Positions 1 to 11,434 of a DNA stretch of 64,000 bases are shown piece after piece (position 1 is the stretch's first letter; each line of letters opens with the position of its first letter). The translations under genes and the position numbers were made by a program. The notes beneath the pieces were generated by a model. The model made no database searches. It was not told where the DNA came from and worked only from the letters and a program-made list of their open reading frames with translations. Source of the DNA: Bos javanicus. Lineage: Eukaryota > Chordata > Mammalia > Artiodactyla > Bovidae. The stretch spans positions 2,356,001 to 2,420,000 of the forward strand of contig NC_083876.1 of the NCBI RefSeq assembly GCF_032452875.1, given 5' to 3'.

Positions 1-465
1 ATTTATAGAATGCTATTAGATATTATTATCTAGGAATTGAGTGAGAAAATATTATTAATCTCCTATATTGGAACAGGTTCAGATGAGCCATTACAAATTG
101 AAATAATGAAAGTCAATCACACAATTTTTTTTTTTTTTTTGCTATTCTGAGAAAGTCACAAAAATAATAATGAATGAATGACGGACTTTCAGAATTCTCC
201 TTGTCTACATTTGATTTAGTGGATATTTTCCTATATAGGAACCACTTGATTGAAGGGCATCATTTTGGACTTTTTCATATATTTTATTTTCTCGGTACAT
301 TTTATTTATTTCTTCAAAATATGCTTGTTTCTTTGTTTTATTTTTCAAGGGAAATATGGCAAGAACTTTCCCACCTTAAGACTAGCCTTAACATTTGTGA
401 TTCATTTGTTGTGAATGATACAGGATTCTACAGGCTTCTGAGAAATAAGATACCTCTACAGGGTA
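1..465. other. AT-rich DNA, no recognised feature
   Basis: I recognise no repeat family or gene here. It holds a T-run near 126-140. The open frame at 174-572 runs from this stretch into the antisense BovB and has no recognisable domain, so I do not call it a gene. Confidence 0.5.
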
Positions 466-599
466 CAGTTCAGTTCAGTTCTTTGCGACCTCATGTATTG
501 CAGCACGCCAGACCTCCCTGTCCATCACCAACACATGGAGTTCACTCAGACTCATGTCCATCGAGTCAGTGATGCCATCCAGCCATCTCATCCTCTGTC

Positions 600-3351
600 A
601 TCCCCTTCTCTTCCCGCCCCCAATCCCTCCCAGCATCAGAGTCTTTTCCAATGAGTCAACTCTTCGCATGAGGTGGCCAAAGTACTGGAGTTTCAGCTTT
701 AGCATCATTCCTTCCAAAGAAATCCCAGGGATGATCTCCTTCAGAATGGACTGGTTGTATCTCCTAGCAGTCCAAGGGACTCTCAAGAGTTTTCTCCAAC
801 ACCACAGTTCAAAAGCATCAATTCTTTGGCACTCAGCCTTCTTCAGAGTCCAACTCTAACATCCATACATGACCACAGGAAAAACCATAGCCTTGACTAG
901 ATGGACTTTTGTTGGCAAGGAAAAGTCTCACAATATGCTATCCAGATTGGTCATAACTTTCCTTCCAAGGAGTAAGTGTCTTTTACTTTCATGGCTGCAG
1001 TCACCATCTTCGGTGATATTGGAACACAAAAAAATTAAGTCTGACACTGTTTCCAGGGTTTCCCCATCTATTCCCAGGAAGTAATGGGACCAGATGCCAT
1101 GATCTTCATTTTCTGAATGTTGAGATTTAAGCCAACTTTTTCACTCTCCACTTTCACTTTCATCAAGAGGATTTTTAGTTTCTCTTCACTTTCTGCCATA
1201 AGGGTGGTGTCATCTGCATATCTGAGGTTATTGATATTTCTCCCAGCAATCTTGATTCCAGCTTGTGTTATTCCAACCCAATGTTTCTCATGATGTACTC
1301 TGCATATAAGTTAAATAAGCAGGGTGACAATATACAGCCTTGACATACTCCTTTTCCTATTTGGAACAAGTTTGTTGTTCTCTGTTCAGTTCTAACTGTT
1401 GCTTCCTGACTTGCATATATGTTTCTCAAGAGGCAGGTCAGGTGGTTTGGAATTCCCATCTCTTTCAGAATTTTCCACACTTGTTTGTGATCCACACAGT
1501 CAAAGGCTTTGGCATAGTCAATAAAGCAAAAATAGATGTTTTTTGGGAACTATCTTCCTTTTCCATGATCCAGCAGATATTGACAATTTGATATCTATTT
1601 CCTCTGCCTTTTCTAAAATTAGCTTGAACATCTGGTAGTTCATGGTTCACATATTGCTGAAGCCTGGCTTGGAGAATTTTAAGCATTACTTGACTAGCGT
1701 GTGAGATGAGTGCAATTGTGCGGTAGTTTGAGCATTCTTTGGCATTGCCTTTCTTTGGGATAAGAATGAAAACTGACCTTTTCCAGTCCTGTGGCCACTG
1801 CTGAGTTTTCCAAATTTGCTGGCATATTGAGTGCAGCACTTTCACAGCATCATCTTTCAGGATTTGAAATATCTCAACTGGAATTCCATCACCTCCACTA
1901 GCTTTGTTCGTAGTGATGCTTTCTAAAGCCCACTTGACTTCACATTCCAAGATGCCTGGCTCTAGGTCAGTGATCACGCCACCATGATCATCTGGGATGT
2001 GAAGATCTTTTTGTACAGTTCTTCTGTGTATTCTTGCCACCTGTTCTTGATTTCTTCTGCTTCTGTTAGGTCCATACCATTTGTATCCTTTTTCGAGCTC
2101 ATCTTTGCATGAAATGTTCCCTTGGTATCTCTAATTTTCTTAAAGCGATCTCTAGTCTTTCCCATTCTGTTGTTTTCCTCTATTTTTTTGCATTGATTGC
2201 TGAGGAAGGCTTCCTTATCTCTTCTTGCTATTCTTTGGAACTCTGCATTCAGATGCTTATAGCTTTACTTTGCTCCTTTACTTTTCACTTCTCCTCTTTT
2301 CACAGCTATTTGTAAGGCCTCCCCAGACAGCCAGTTTGCTTTTTTGCATTTCTTTTCCATGGGGATGGTCTTGATCCCTGTCTCCTGTACAATGTCACGA
2401 ACCTCATTCCATAGTTCATCAGGCACTCTACCTATCAGATCTAGGCCCTTAAATCTATTTCTCACTTCCACTGTATAATCATAAGGGATTTGATTTAGGT
2501 CATACCTGAATGGTCTAGTGGTTTCCCTTACTTTCTTCAATTTAAGTCTGAATTTGGTAATAAGGAGTTCATGATGTGAGCCACAGTCAGCTCCTGGTCT
2601 TGTTTTTGCTGACTGTGTAGAGCTTCTCCATCTTTGGCTACAAAGTATATAATCAATCAGATTTTGGTGTTGACCTGTCTAGTGATGTTCATGTGTAGAG
2701 TCTTCTCTTGTGTTGTTGGAAGAGAGTGCTTGCTATGACCAGTGCATTTTCTTGGCAAAATTCTATTAGTCTTTGCCCTGCTTCATTCCGGATTCCAAGG
2801 CCAAATTTGCCTGTTACTCCAGGTGTTTCTTGACTTCCTACTTTTGCATTCCAGTCCCCTATAATGAAAAGGACATCTTTTGGGGGTGTTAGTTCTAAAA
2901 GGTCTTGTAGGTCTTCATAGAATCGTTCAACTTCAGCTTCTTCAGTGTTACTGGTTGGGGCTTAGACTTGGATTGCTGTAATATTGAGTGGTTTGCCTTG
3001 GAAATGAATAGAGATCATTCCTTCGTTTTTGAGATTGCATCCAAGTACTGCATTTCAGACTCTTTTGTTGACTATGATAGCTACTCCATTTCTTCTGAGG
3101 GATTCCTACCTGCAATAGTAGATATAATGGTTATCTGAGTTAAATTCACCCATTCCAGTCCATTTTAGTTCGCTGGTTCCTAGAATGTCGACATTCACTC
3201 TTGCCATCTCTTGTTTGACCACTTCCAATTTGCCTTGATTCATGGACCTGACATTCCAGGTTCCTATGCAATATTGCTTTTTACAGCATTGGACCTTGCT
3301 TCTTTCACCAGTCACATCCACATCTGGGTATTGTTTTTGCTTTAGCTCCAT
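600..3351 (-). pseudogene. Decayed BovB endonuclease-reverse transcriptase frame
   Basis: Minus-strand pieces in order: 3351-3106 carries the start of the APE-like endonuclease (GTWNVRSMNQGK, DILG..ELKWTG). 2540-2265 and 2165-1974 are the linker. 2040-1465 is the RT N-terminal half, with the ASGGDGIPVE block and the FRKGRG block. 1495-1268 holds VCQGCILSP (RT motif B), and the YADD codons (motif C) survive near 1216-1227. The frame changes between pieces through indels. An intact BovB protein would make RNA-templated DNA copies of itself and mobilise Bov-tA and BOV-A2; this copy cannot. Confidence 0.85.
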
Positions 3352-3537
3352 CTGCTCATTCTCTCTGGAATTATTTCTCTACTGATCTCCAGTAGCATAT
3401 TGGACACCTACTGACCTGGGGCGTTCCTCTTTCAGTATCCTATCATTTTGCCTTTTCATACTGTTCATGAGGTTCTCAAGGCAAGAATACTGAAGTGGTT
3501 TGCCATTCCCCTCTCCAATGGACCACATTCTATCAGA

Positions 3538-3800
3538 GGGTAGCTCCTCTCACCTATTTCCCCTGACCTCGGACGTGGGGTAGCTCCTCCCAGCCACTGC
3601 CCTTGACCTCAGACTTGGGTAGCTCCTCTCGGCCATTCCTGCACCATCACAGCCTGGCACTCTCGGCCGCTGCCCCTGACCTTGGACGTGGGTAACTCCT
3701 CTTGGCCGCTGCCCTTCAGGCATTGGGTCCTCCTGGCTTCTGCCCCTGACCTCAGACGTGGGGTAGCTCCTGTCAGCCGCACTTTTTGCGTGGGTCGCAG
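3538..3800 (-). repeat. GC-rich tandem units of the BovB 5' UTR
   Basis: About four to five imperfect copies of a roughly 40-bp unit. Each has a GAGGAGCTACCC core followed by a CGTC(C/T)GAGGTCAGGGGC-type stretch, read on the minus strand. It retains CpGs in an otherwise AT-rich window. In BovB this is the promoter-bearing 5' UTR. Confidence 0.75.
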
Positions 3801-4106
3801 CCTCCCTCACTTTAATTCCTGTTTACCAGAATGTAAAAGATTAGTGGAAAGTCAAAATAGGACCAGAGTCTATATCTTTCACTACAAACCCCAAGATTCT
3901 TTCTTCTAAATAATATTTCCTTGATATATCAGTATGAATTGATGTGTTGGGGGCACTCACAAGAGACAATCTTAATTTCAACTCTGTGGGCCATGGATGC
4001 CAGTATGTTGGTGGTTTGAAATCAGTCATGATGCTGGGTTTATGGTCACCACAGAAGTCAGAAAACACTATGTATCAGGAGTTATATTTTATTTTATTTT
4101 TCTCCT

Positions 4107-4310
4107 TCCTTCCCTGGTTGGCTCAGACAGTAAAGAATCTGCCTGTAATGCAGGAGCTCCTGAGTCAGGAGTATCCCCTGGAGATGCGAATAGTACCCAA
4201 TCCAGTAGTCTTGCCTGGAGAATCCCATGGACACAGGAGCCTGATGGGCTACAGTCCATGGGGTCACAAAGAACCGGACTTGACTGAGTTATTAGCATTT
4301 TCACTTTTTC
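4107..4310 (+). mobile_element. Bov-tA SINE
   Basis: It starts with the tRNA-Glu-like head (TCCCTGGTTGGCTCAGAC, then AATCTGCCTG...) and continues into the BovB-derived Bov-A body ending GGACTTGACTGAGTT. About 10-15% substitutions are visible against other copies in the window. It is a non-coding retrotransposon moved by BovB machinery. Confidence 0.9.
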
Positions 4311-4852
4311 ATATTAACCTCTTCAACCCAAGTATTCTCACTCCAGAGCCCTCTATTAGACCTATAGTACTTGAGGAATTGGCTGTAATGGGAAACAACT
4401 TCTCCATAAACCATAGGAATTGATAAGACCACTTTCAGTAAGTTAGTGTTCACATTCCAGGGACCAGGCATCACTAGTGTTTGCATCCACTACTCCACCA
4501 GTAGAACTATCATTTGGTTCATTAATGTTAAGGGTGTTTGCCTTATAGTTAACACTGAGACAACTTTCATTAAGATAAAATTGTTTGCTATGACGACATT
4601 ATTTAACTAAGGAATGGGATGAATTTTCCTACTATAAGTCAGTAAGAAACAGAGAAAATAGATGCAAGAAGTTTATCTGGTAGGCCATTTCTTTTCTTTT
4701 TCTGTTAAACTGAAGTTTCCTAACAAGGTCATTGTTGAAGTTACTATACCTCTGGGTCTCCACATATCATGAGAAAACCATAGATTGAGCTATAGCAATT
4801 TTGTGCATTTTATATTTTTAATCAAAATAATGTCAGTAATTCCGTATTTACT
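4311..4852. other. Unassigned intergenic or intronic DNA
   Basis: AT-rich sequence with no recognised repeat, coding domain or RNA gene. Confidence 0.4.
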
Positions 4853-5040
4853 CTATGATAAAAAATCCACCTTCCAATGCAAGAGACACAAGAAACACAG
4901 ATTCCATCACTGGGTCAGGAAAATCCCTTGAAGCTGGAAATGGCAACATTCTCCAGTATTTTTGCCAGAATAATTATATAGACAGAGGTGGGCTACAGTC
5001 CATCAGAATCACAAAGAGCCAGACACAACTGAGTATGCAC
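4853..5040 (+). mobile_element. Bov-tA SINE, diverged
   Basis: The order AAATCC-CC-TGCAA...GGGTCAGGAAAATCCC...GGAAATGGCAACATTCTCCAGTATT...GGGCTACAGTCCAT...GACACAACTGAG matches Bov-tA throughout, with many substitutions and a damaged head. It ends in a CA-rich tail near 5045-5055. Confidence 0.85.
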
Positions 5041-5055
5041 AAATGCACACACACA

Positions 5056-6339
5056 ATTGAGTACTATGATAAATAAATAGGCTAAAGCAATGTAATTTAG
5101 AGTTCTCACATTGTTTGATTTTTATTTATTTACTTATTTGAGTAATGGTGTAGATTCAGTCCTTGATGTCCACTATTGAATTGTCTCAAAATACTTTCCA
5201 AATAACACCAATTATGAGAGATAAGTCCCAGAAAACTTTTCTAATAACATTAGATTTTTCAGCCAGTTTTTAGCAAGGAAATATGTCTCCTGTCCATGTG
5301 AATCATACTTTTTCCATATTTAGACTTTTTCCTGGACCCTCCTTTCACTTTCTAATTCTAACTGAAACCTCTCACAAGTCCACACTGCTTTCTCCTGATG
5401 ACACCAAGTTTTTGAAATTTGCTCCAGAGGAAGCTATTCTTTCTTTCTTTTGGTCAGTCTCAAACAGGAGAAAGGGGCTAGCAGTTTCTCTTTTATGTTC
5501 AAACCTTTATTCTAATACCATCATGAAAATAGTTTCCTTTGGAAACCGCCTTCTCCCAACTTTCTTGTATGGTTCTTCCAACAATGATTTGGGGTGAGTT
5601 ACACATCAAAGCTTCAGACTCTCACTTAAATGTTTTTTTTTTTTTTTGAGTGTAGATATATACTCACCAGCTATAAACAGATACCAGATATACACAGATT
5701 TTCACCTTAGGGAACTAAGCATTGTAAACAATGTTTTACAGAATACTTTATCATTTATTTATGATTATGATAGATTCTTAGCCATTTCCCTGCTGTATCC
5801 TAAACATGCTGTATTTCTTTGATTCTGTGATGTACATATTTGGTACACATTTCCCCCTCTATATGGTGCATAAAGCAATGGTGAGTCTCACAAAAGAGGG
5901 CACTTAGATGTGGTGAGACACAGTGGATTTTCTTCAAGTTTCTTCCAATAGAGGAATCTGTCTATTTCTCTCATTTGTGCCTGCTCTTTGTACTGCCCTG
6001 TCTCTCATCCTTTCTCTTGTTCCTCCCAATCCCTTCAGGGATATTTTGATTCCACTTCCTTTTTATGCAGGTAATTCACAAATACTCATCTGTCATCATT
6101 ATCTACTTTTTAAGCCTCATGCCCTCAGTTTTGATGACTTCCTTGAAATCTCCTACACAATTTTACTTTAAAGTTTAAAACAGAGATTTCCTTAAAAATT
6201 CCTTCCTTATCAACATCCTATTCTCACTATTCCACAAAGGGTACTTCTCTTCTCCTTTTTGGAATTTCGGTTTTTTACTGGAAATTGTTTGATGCTCAAA
6301 CTGTTTAGAGGTAAATTCCATTTCTAATTCTTTTATAAG
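5056..6339. other. Unassigned AT-rich stretch
   Basis: I recognise no element with confidence. There is a T-run at about 5632-5646. Open frames at 5283-5597 and 5923-6171 have no domain or compositional sign of coding. Part of 5950-6180 has the pyrimidine-rich look of the L2 sense strand, but I cannot align it reliably. Confidence 0.4.
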
Positions 6340-6575
6340 ACTGCTGCATGAAGCATTATATGACTATCCCTCTCTTTCCATTCCACTGTCATAAGTACAA
6401 ATCAAACCCCTATTTACTTTATCATCTAGAAGACTTCTGGATCCTCTTCATTGTAACTTGTGCTTCACAGGGTCAATTGTCTTTTATAAACAGTTTCTGT
6501 ATCGCCATTCCCTGGCCCAAAGCCTTTCAATGACTATCCATTACCAAGGGTAAAGAGCAGGGTCCACATTTCTAT
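6340..6575 (+). repeat. Probable L2 (CR1-clade) LINE fragment, sense
   Basis: The order of blocks (a CTTCTGGATC.TCTTCATTGTAAC-type stretch, then CCTTTCAATGACTATCCATTACC...GTAAAGAGCAGG) resembles the part of L2 after the RT domain, which reads 'CTCAAAACCTTCCAATGGCTTCCCAT'. It is ancient and highly diverged. Confidence 0.4.
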
Positions 6576-7228
6576 TTTTGTCTAACATTGCAAAAAGTAA
6601 ATAAAAATTCTTCCTACCAATAATGAACGTTTGTGACACGGGAGCATGAAGATTATATAGAGTTCATGTTGTTCCTAAACTTGAACACTGTTCACATTCT
6701 CAGAAGGTGTTGGGAGTCTGAGGGCATGCAAGTCACAGGGCAGGGAGCAGGGTAGCCAGGATAGTGTAATAGCTCTCCTACTGTTGTTTAGGCAATTTGA
6801 GTTTAGCAGGAGAGAGGGATGGGAAAGAACAATTTGGGGAGAGTTTCTTGCAAATGTAATTGGAAAAAATTTAGTCTTATAAGATCTTTCACAGTTTGAA
6901 TTCATAGTTGATATATAAAAGATGATACAATCTTATCCTTAATAGAAATATAAAAACATTCTTAGCTTTATTAGCTGTTATCAAAGGAATAGTTATCTAA
7001 TATGTTAGGGATAAGAACTTTTTTTTAATTTAAATTGGGATGTCACTGTTAATTTTCATATTAATACAATTATATTGTATTTAAGGACTGTTAAACATGG
7101 TAATGCAGTGCATGTGAGGGAAGTATTAGATTTTCTATATGCAATTAATATGAAATAGGTTATAGTTTTATATTATTTTATTCTAAATAAAATACAGTTA
7201 AGTATTGTTACCAATCAAAAATTAATTT
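6576..7228. other. Unassigned AT-rich stretch
   Basis: No repeat family, domain or RNA structure is recognised. Confidence 0.4.
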
Positions 7229-8635
7229 ATTATGGAAAACAATATGGGGATTTCTCAGAAAACTGAAAATAGTACAACCATATGATCCAGCAATTTAATG
7301 CCTGGGTAAAAGCTGGCTTAAAACTCAACATTCAAAAAACAAAAATCATGGAAACTTATATCATTACTTCATGGCAAATAGATAGAGGAAAAAATGGAAA
7401 CAGTGGCAGACTTTATTTTCTTGGGCTCCAAAATCACTGCAGACAATGACTACAGACATGAAACTAAAAGATGCTTGCTTCTTGGAACAAAAGCTATGAC
7501 AAACCTAGACAGATTATTAAAAAAACAGAGATATCACTTTGTCAACCAAGGTCCATGTAGTCAAAGTTATGTTTTGTTTTCCCCAGTAGTCATGTATAGA
7601 TGTGAGAGATGGACCATAAAGAAGGCTGAGAGCTGAAGCACTGATGCTTTTTAGCTATGGCGCTGTAAAGACTCTTGAGAGTCCCTTAAACAGCAAGGAG
7701 ACCAAACCAGTCAATCCTAAAATAAATCAATCCTGAATATTCATTGGAATGGCTGATGCTGAAGCTGCAGTACTTTGGCCAAATGATTCAAAGAGTCAAC
7801 TCATTGGAAAAGTCCCTGATGCTGGGAAAGACTGAGGGCAGGAGAAGAGGGCAACAGAAGGTGAGATGGTTAGATGACATCATCAACTCAAAGGATGTGA
7901 GTTTGAGGAAACTCCAGGAGATAGTGTAAAGAAGTCTGGGATGCTGCATTCTATGGGATCACAAAGAATTGGACACGACTGAGTGACTGAACAACATATT
8001 CAAAGGGAAGGATCTACTATGTCAAGGAGTTATCTTCAACCCTATGTTCATAGCATTATCATCTACAGCAATTAAGACATGAAAACAATCTAAGAGTACA
8101 TCATTGGATGAAAGTTGAGGTACACAGACAGACACACACACACACACAAACACTCACAGTGGAATATTACTCAGCCATGTAAGGGATTGAAGGAATGAAA
8201 TCTTGCCACTCACAACAACTTGGATAGACCTAGATGGTATTATGCTAAGTGAAATAGGATAGGAAAAGATAAGAACAATGTGATTTCACTTAATATGTGG
8301 GATCTAAAAAACAAATGAGCAAACATAACAAAACAAAAATAGAGTTACAGATACAGAGAACAAAATGGTGGTTTCTGGAGAAGATGGGGTGGTACGATGG
8401 GGGAAATGGGTGAAGGAAATTAAGATGAACAGACTTCCAGTTATAAAATACATATATCACGGTAATGCAATGTACAGAGTAAGCTATATAGTCAGTAGTG
8501 ATGTAATAACTTTAAATGTCAAAATAACTTTAACTTTACAGTTAGCAACTAGACTTAATTGTGATAATCATCTCATAATGCATTTAAGTGTCAAATCATT
8601 GCATGTCAGTTATATTTCAATGAGAAAAATAAGAA
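7229..8635 (+). mobile_element. Old L1, 3' end, split by a BovB
   Basis: 7229-7305 reads as the end of L1 ORF2 (TATGGAAAACAATATGGGGA...CATATGATCCAGCAAT). After the BovB at 7306-7996 the L1 resumes (CCTATGTTCATAGCA..., GGAATATTACTCAGCCAT, GCTAAGTGAAATAGG) and runs through the 3' UTR to a TTTCAATGAGAAAAAT end near 8630. A CA microsatellite sits at 8127-8155. There is no usable coding sequence. Confidence 0.75.
7306..7996 (+). mobile_element. BovB, 5'-truncated, inserted in old L1
   Basis: Begins at the BovB sequence AAGCTGGCTTAAAACTCAACATTC and runs to GGACACGACTGAGTGACTGAAC. It holds remnants of the protein C-terminus (FIFLGSKITAD at 7418-7450; EWLMLKLQYFGQM near 7745). Moderately diverged, several frameshifts. 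Confidence 0.88.
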
Positions 8636-8720
8636 AGAAATCTTGTTATATGCAACAACATGGATGGACCTAAGTGTGTATTAGGCTAGAAATGTCAGAC
8701 AGAATAGTGTATAATGAGAA

Positions 8721-8928
8721 TTTTTTGTTTAGTTGCCAAGTCATGTTTGGCTCTTGTAACATCATGGACTGTAACTTGCCAGGCTCCTTTGCCTATGGGA
8801 CTTTCCAGGCAAGGACACTGGAGTGGATTGCCATTTCCAACACCAGGGGATCTGCCTGACCCAGGAATTGAACCCACGTCTCCTACTTGGCAGGTGGATT
8901 CTTTACCACTGGGCCACCAAGGAAGTCC
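8721..8928 (-). mobile_element. Bov-tA SINE, antisense
   Basis: Reads as the reverse complement of Bov-tA: Bov-A body first (GCCAAGTCATGTTTGGCTC...), then the tRNA-like head ending GGGCCACCAAGGAAGTCC. Inserted in L1 3' UTR sequence. Confidence 0.92.
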
Positions 8929-9268
8929 AATGTGGAATCTAAGCAAAACAAACTCAAATTTAAGATAAAAGAGATTGGATTTGCGGGTTCCTTGGGGACA
9001 CACAGGCACAGAGTAGGAGGAGGGGAAATTGAAGATAGTGGAAAAGCATGCACTTCTAGTTATAAGATAAATAAGTATCAGGATGTAATATACAACATGC
9101 TGACTAACAGGACTGTAGGCTATATCTGGAAGTTGCTAAGGAAGTAAATCCTAAGCGTTATCACCAAAAGGAATTTTTTTTCTTCTTTTTTTAAATAACT
9201 ATGTGAGAAAATGTTTAAAAAGTTATTGTGATCATTTCACAATATATGTTAATCAAGTCATTATGTTG

Positions 9269-9548
9269 CTTACGGAGAAGGCAATGGCAACTCAGTCCAG
9301 TACTCTTGCCTGGAAAATCCCATGGATGGAGGAGCCTGGTAGGCTGCAGTCCATGGGGTTGTGAAGAGCCGGACACGACTGAGCGACTTCACTTTCACTT
9401 TTCACCTTCATGCATTGGAAAAGGAAATGGCAACCCACTCCAGTGTTCTTGCCTGGAGAATCCCAGAGACGGGGGAGCCTGGTGGGTTGCCGTCTATGAG
9501 GTCGCACAGAGTTGGACATGACTGAAGCGACTTAGCAGCAGCAGCAGC
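9269..9548 (+). mobile_element. BOV-A2 SINE (dimeric Bov-A)
   Basis: Two Bov-A monomers joined by the CTTTCACTTTTCA.CTTCATGCATTGG linker, ending in (GCA)n, as expected for BOV-A2. A short possible TSD, ATGTTG, lies at 9263-9268 and 9549-9554. Low divergence suggests a young insertion. Confidence 0.93.
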
Positions 9549-9636
9549 ATGTTGTACACTTGTATATTACTATATGTCAATTACATTTCAATTAACCTAA
9601 AGAAAAAATTTCAGTTCACAAAAAAGAATTAATTTT

Positions 9637-9806
9637 CAGTCATTCCTTAGTATCCACAGGTAATTTATTCCAGAACCATCCTTTAAACTCCTTGTAGGTA
9701 CCAAAATCTGCAGATGCTCAAGTCGCTTATATAAATGGAGTAATTATTTGAATTTTATCCATGGTTTGTTGAATCCAGAATCCACAGATACAGAATGCTA
9801 ACAGTA
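9637..9806. mobile_element. Internally deleted Tigger/MER2-type DNA transposon
   Basis: The start CAGTCATTCCTTAGTATCCAC, the block ACCAAAATCTGCAGATGCTCAAGT and the end TTGTTGAATCCAGAATCCACAGATACAGAATGCTAACAG match both ends of the mammalian MER2/Tigger1-like elements, with the middle missing. Ancient and non-autonomous. The family name is from memory. Confidence 0.55.
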
Positions 9807-10153
9807 TTACAAACATTCTAACAAATATTACCATAGTTAAATGACTACAGTAATAAACAAAAAAGGTTTCCCTTAAATAGCTACTATTGATTATTTTGCA
9901 TCACATCACTTTAACTTCACGTTCAGGAGCACAACTTAGAAAAGTCTGAATTAACCACAAATGTTTCCATTTCATATATAACTTTTCTATAATAATACTT
10001 TGTTTATCTACCTTCTTTTCTATTTCTGTGAAGACTGTCTTAGCTCAAAAGTTCACTATATCTCAGCTGTAATTTTTAAAAACTTTAATTTAGCAACATC
10101 CTTTGTGTATTTACCCTGAACTCCACAATATTAACTTATTTTCTAAAATCCAA

Positions 10154-10157
<4 letters not shown>
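9807..10157. other. Unassigned AT-rich stretch
   Basis: No recognised repeat or coding sequence before the microsatellite at 10158. Confidence 0.4.
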
Positions 10158-10205
<48 letters not shown>

Positions 10206-10206
10206 A
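10158..10206. repeat. (AT)n-(AC)n microsatellite
   Basis: About 16 AT units followed by about 8 AC units. Length is likely to vary between individuals. Confidence 0.95.
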
Positions 10207-10234
10207 ACATGCACACATATATACACTTTAAATG

Positions 10235-10462
10235 ACAAAAAAATTATTCTTGCACATTTCTGGAAGCCAGAAGCCTGAATTCAGTCTTACAGGGATAAAA
10301 TAAAAGTATGGATCAGGATTTCTTCCAGAGCCTTCAGGAAAGAATTTACTCCTTTCTTATTTTGACTTCTAAAAGCTACAGTATTATTAGAGTTGTGGCC
10401 TCATAAATGCAATCTCTGCTTCTGCCATCAGTCTCCTCTCTGATCTGTGTTCTTCCTACCTC
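10235..10462 (-). repeat. MLT1-like (ERVL-MaLR) LTR fragment
   Basis: TTCTGGAAGCCAGAAGCCTGAA.TCAGTCTTACAGGG...CAGAGCCTTCAGG...CTTCTAAAAGCTACAG...GTTGTGGCCTCATAAATGCAATCTCTGCTTCTGCC follows the block order of the reverse complement of MLT1-class LTRs. Ancient and truncated; no coding part. Confidence 0.5.
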
Positions 10463-10465
10463 CTC

Positions 10466-10850
10466 TTTTTTAATTTAATTTTAATTGAAGAACAGTTGCT
10501 TTACAATATCACACTGGTTTCTGTCATACCTCAGCATGAATCAGCCATAGGTATAGATCTATCTCCTCCTTTTGAACCTCCCTTCTACCTCCCTCCTTCT
10601 CCTATCCCTCTAAGTTGTTACAAAGCCCTGGTTTTAGTTCCTTGAGTCATATGCAAATTCCCACTGATTATCTATTTTGAATATGGTACCTATGTTTCCA
10701 TGGTACTGTCTCCCTTCTTCCCACCTTCTTCTTCATCCCTCCACCCCGCTCATATCCATAGGTCTGTTCTCTGCATCTGCATCTCCATTGTTGCCCTGCA
10801 AATAGATTCATTGGTGCCATCTTTATATATTCCAGTTATATGTAAAACAC
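10466..10850 (-). mobile_element. L1 3' UTR fragment, antisense
   Basis: TTTAATTGAAGAACAGTTGCTTTACAATATCACACTGG, then a CTCCTCC-rich tract, then GGTCTGTTCTCTGCATCTGCATCTCCATTGTTGCCCTGCAAATAG matches the reverse complement of artiodactyl L1 3' UTRs. It stops before ORF2. Confidence 0.75.
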
Positions 10851-10937
10851 AAGTAATACTTTTACTGTTTTCTGCCAGATAGCTTTAAAATATTTATTTG
10901 TTTATGAAAAAATAAATAAATATCATAGCATGGGTGT

Positions 10938-11134
10938 AATTTAGTCACTGAGTTGTGTCCGACTGCAACTCCATGGACCTAGCCCACCAGGCTCCTCTGT
11001 CCATGGGATTCCCAGGAAATAATATTGAAGTGAGTAGCCATTTCTTTCTCCAGAGTATCTTCCTGACCCATGGATTGAACCCAGGTCTCCTGTACTGCAG
11101 GTGCATTCTTTACTATCTGAGCCACCAGGGAAGC
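10938..11134 (-). mobile_element. Bov-tA SINE, antisense
   Basis: Reverse-complement Bov-tA: TTAGTCACTGAGTTGTGTCCG start, CAGGAAATAATATTGAAGTGAGTAGCC middle, GAGCCACCAGGGAAGC end (the tRNA-like head). Confidence 0.92.
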
Positions 11135-11328
11135 ATACTTCTCTTCAAATCATCTCTACCTCTTAACTTCACAGTAATCCACTTCCAGAATGTAACTATA
11201 TTGATTCTGCTTATCACTCATTGGAAATGCCTAACGTGACATAGCTTTAACTCCCCTTTCCTAGCTTTTCCAAATTGTGGAAGTGTGTTTTCCTTTGAAC
11301 TCATATGCCATGTTATTTTTGAATAATG

Positions 11329-11434
11329 TCTGAGTGAACTCCGGGAGATGGTGATGGACAGGGAGGCCTGGCGTGCTGCGATTCATGGGGTCGCAAAGAG
11401 TCGGACACAACTAAGCAACTGAACTGAACTGAAG
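11329..11434 (+). mobile_element. BovB 3' end, 106 bp
   Basis: Only the last part of BovB: TCTGAGTGAACTCCGGGAGATGGTGATGGACAGG through ACTGAACTGAACTGAAG. Very short 5'-truncated insertion with little divergence. Confidence 0.88.

Larger units (their letters stand above)
466..3810 (-). mobile_element. BovB (RTE-clade LINE), nearly full length, antisense
   Basis: On the minus strand this reads BovB 5' UTR, endonuclease, reverse transcriptase and 3' end. The 3' terminus at 466-480 shows the ACTGA-type tail typical of BovB, and the 5' UTR repeats lie at about 3538-3800. The reading frame is broken many times, so the copy is dead. It is the most complete uninterrupted BovB in the window. The 5' edge near 3810 is approximate, and I did not find a convincing target-site duplication. 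Confidence 0.92.
8636..9600 (+). mobile_element. Second old L1 3' end, split by two SINEs
   Basis: At 8636 the sequence returns to the L1 block CAACAACATGGATGGACCTA, which already occurred once at about 8213, so this is a second 3' end directly after the first. Segments: 8636-8720, 8929-9268 and 9549-9600, separated by a Bov-tA and a BOV-A2. The tail GTTGTACACTTGTATA...GTCAATTACATTTCAATTAA matches L1 3' ends. Confidence 0.7.

Noticed and set aside
9273..9548. CRISPR-like or satellite array from the repeated monomers
   Set aside because: Two dispersed monomers with a fixed linker are the known BOV-A2 structure; repeats recur genome-wide, with no spacer pattern.
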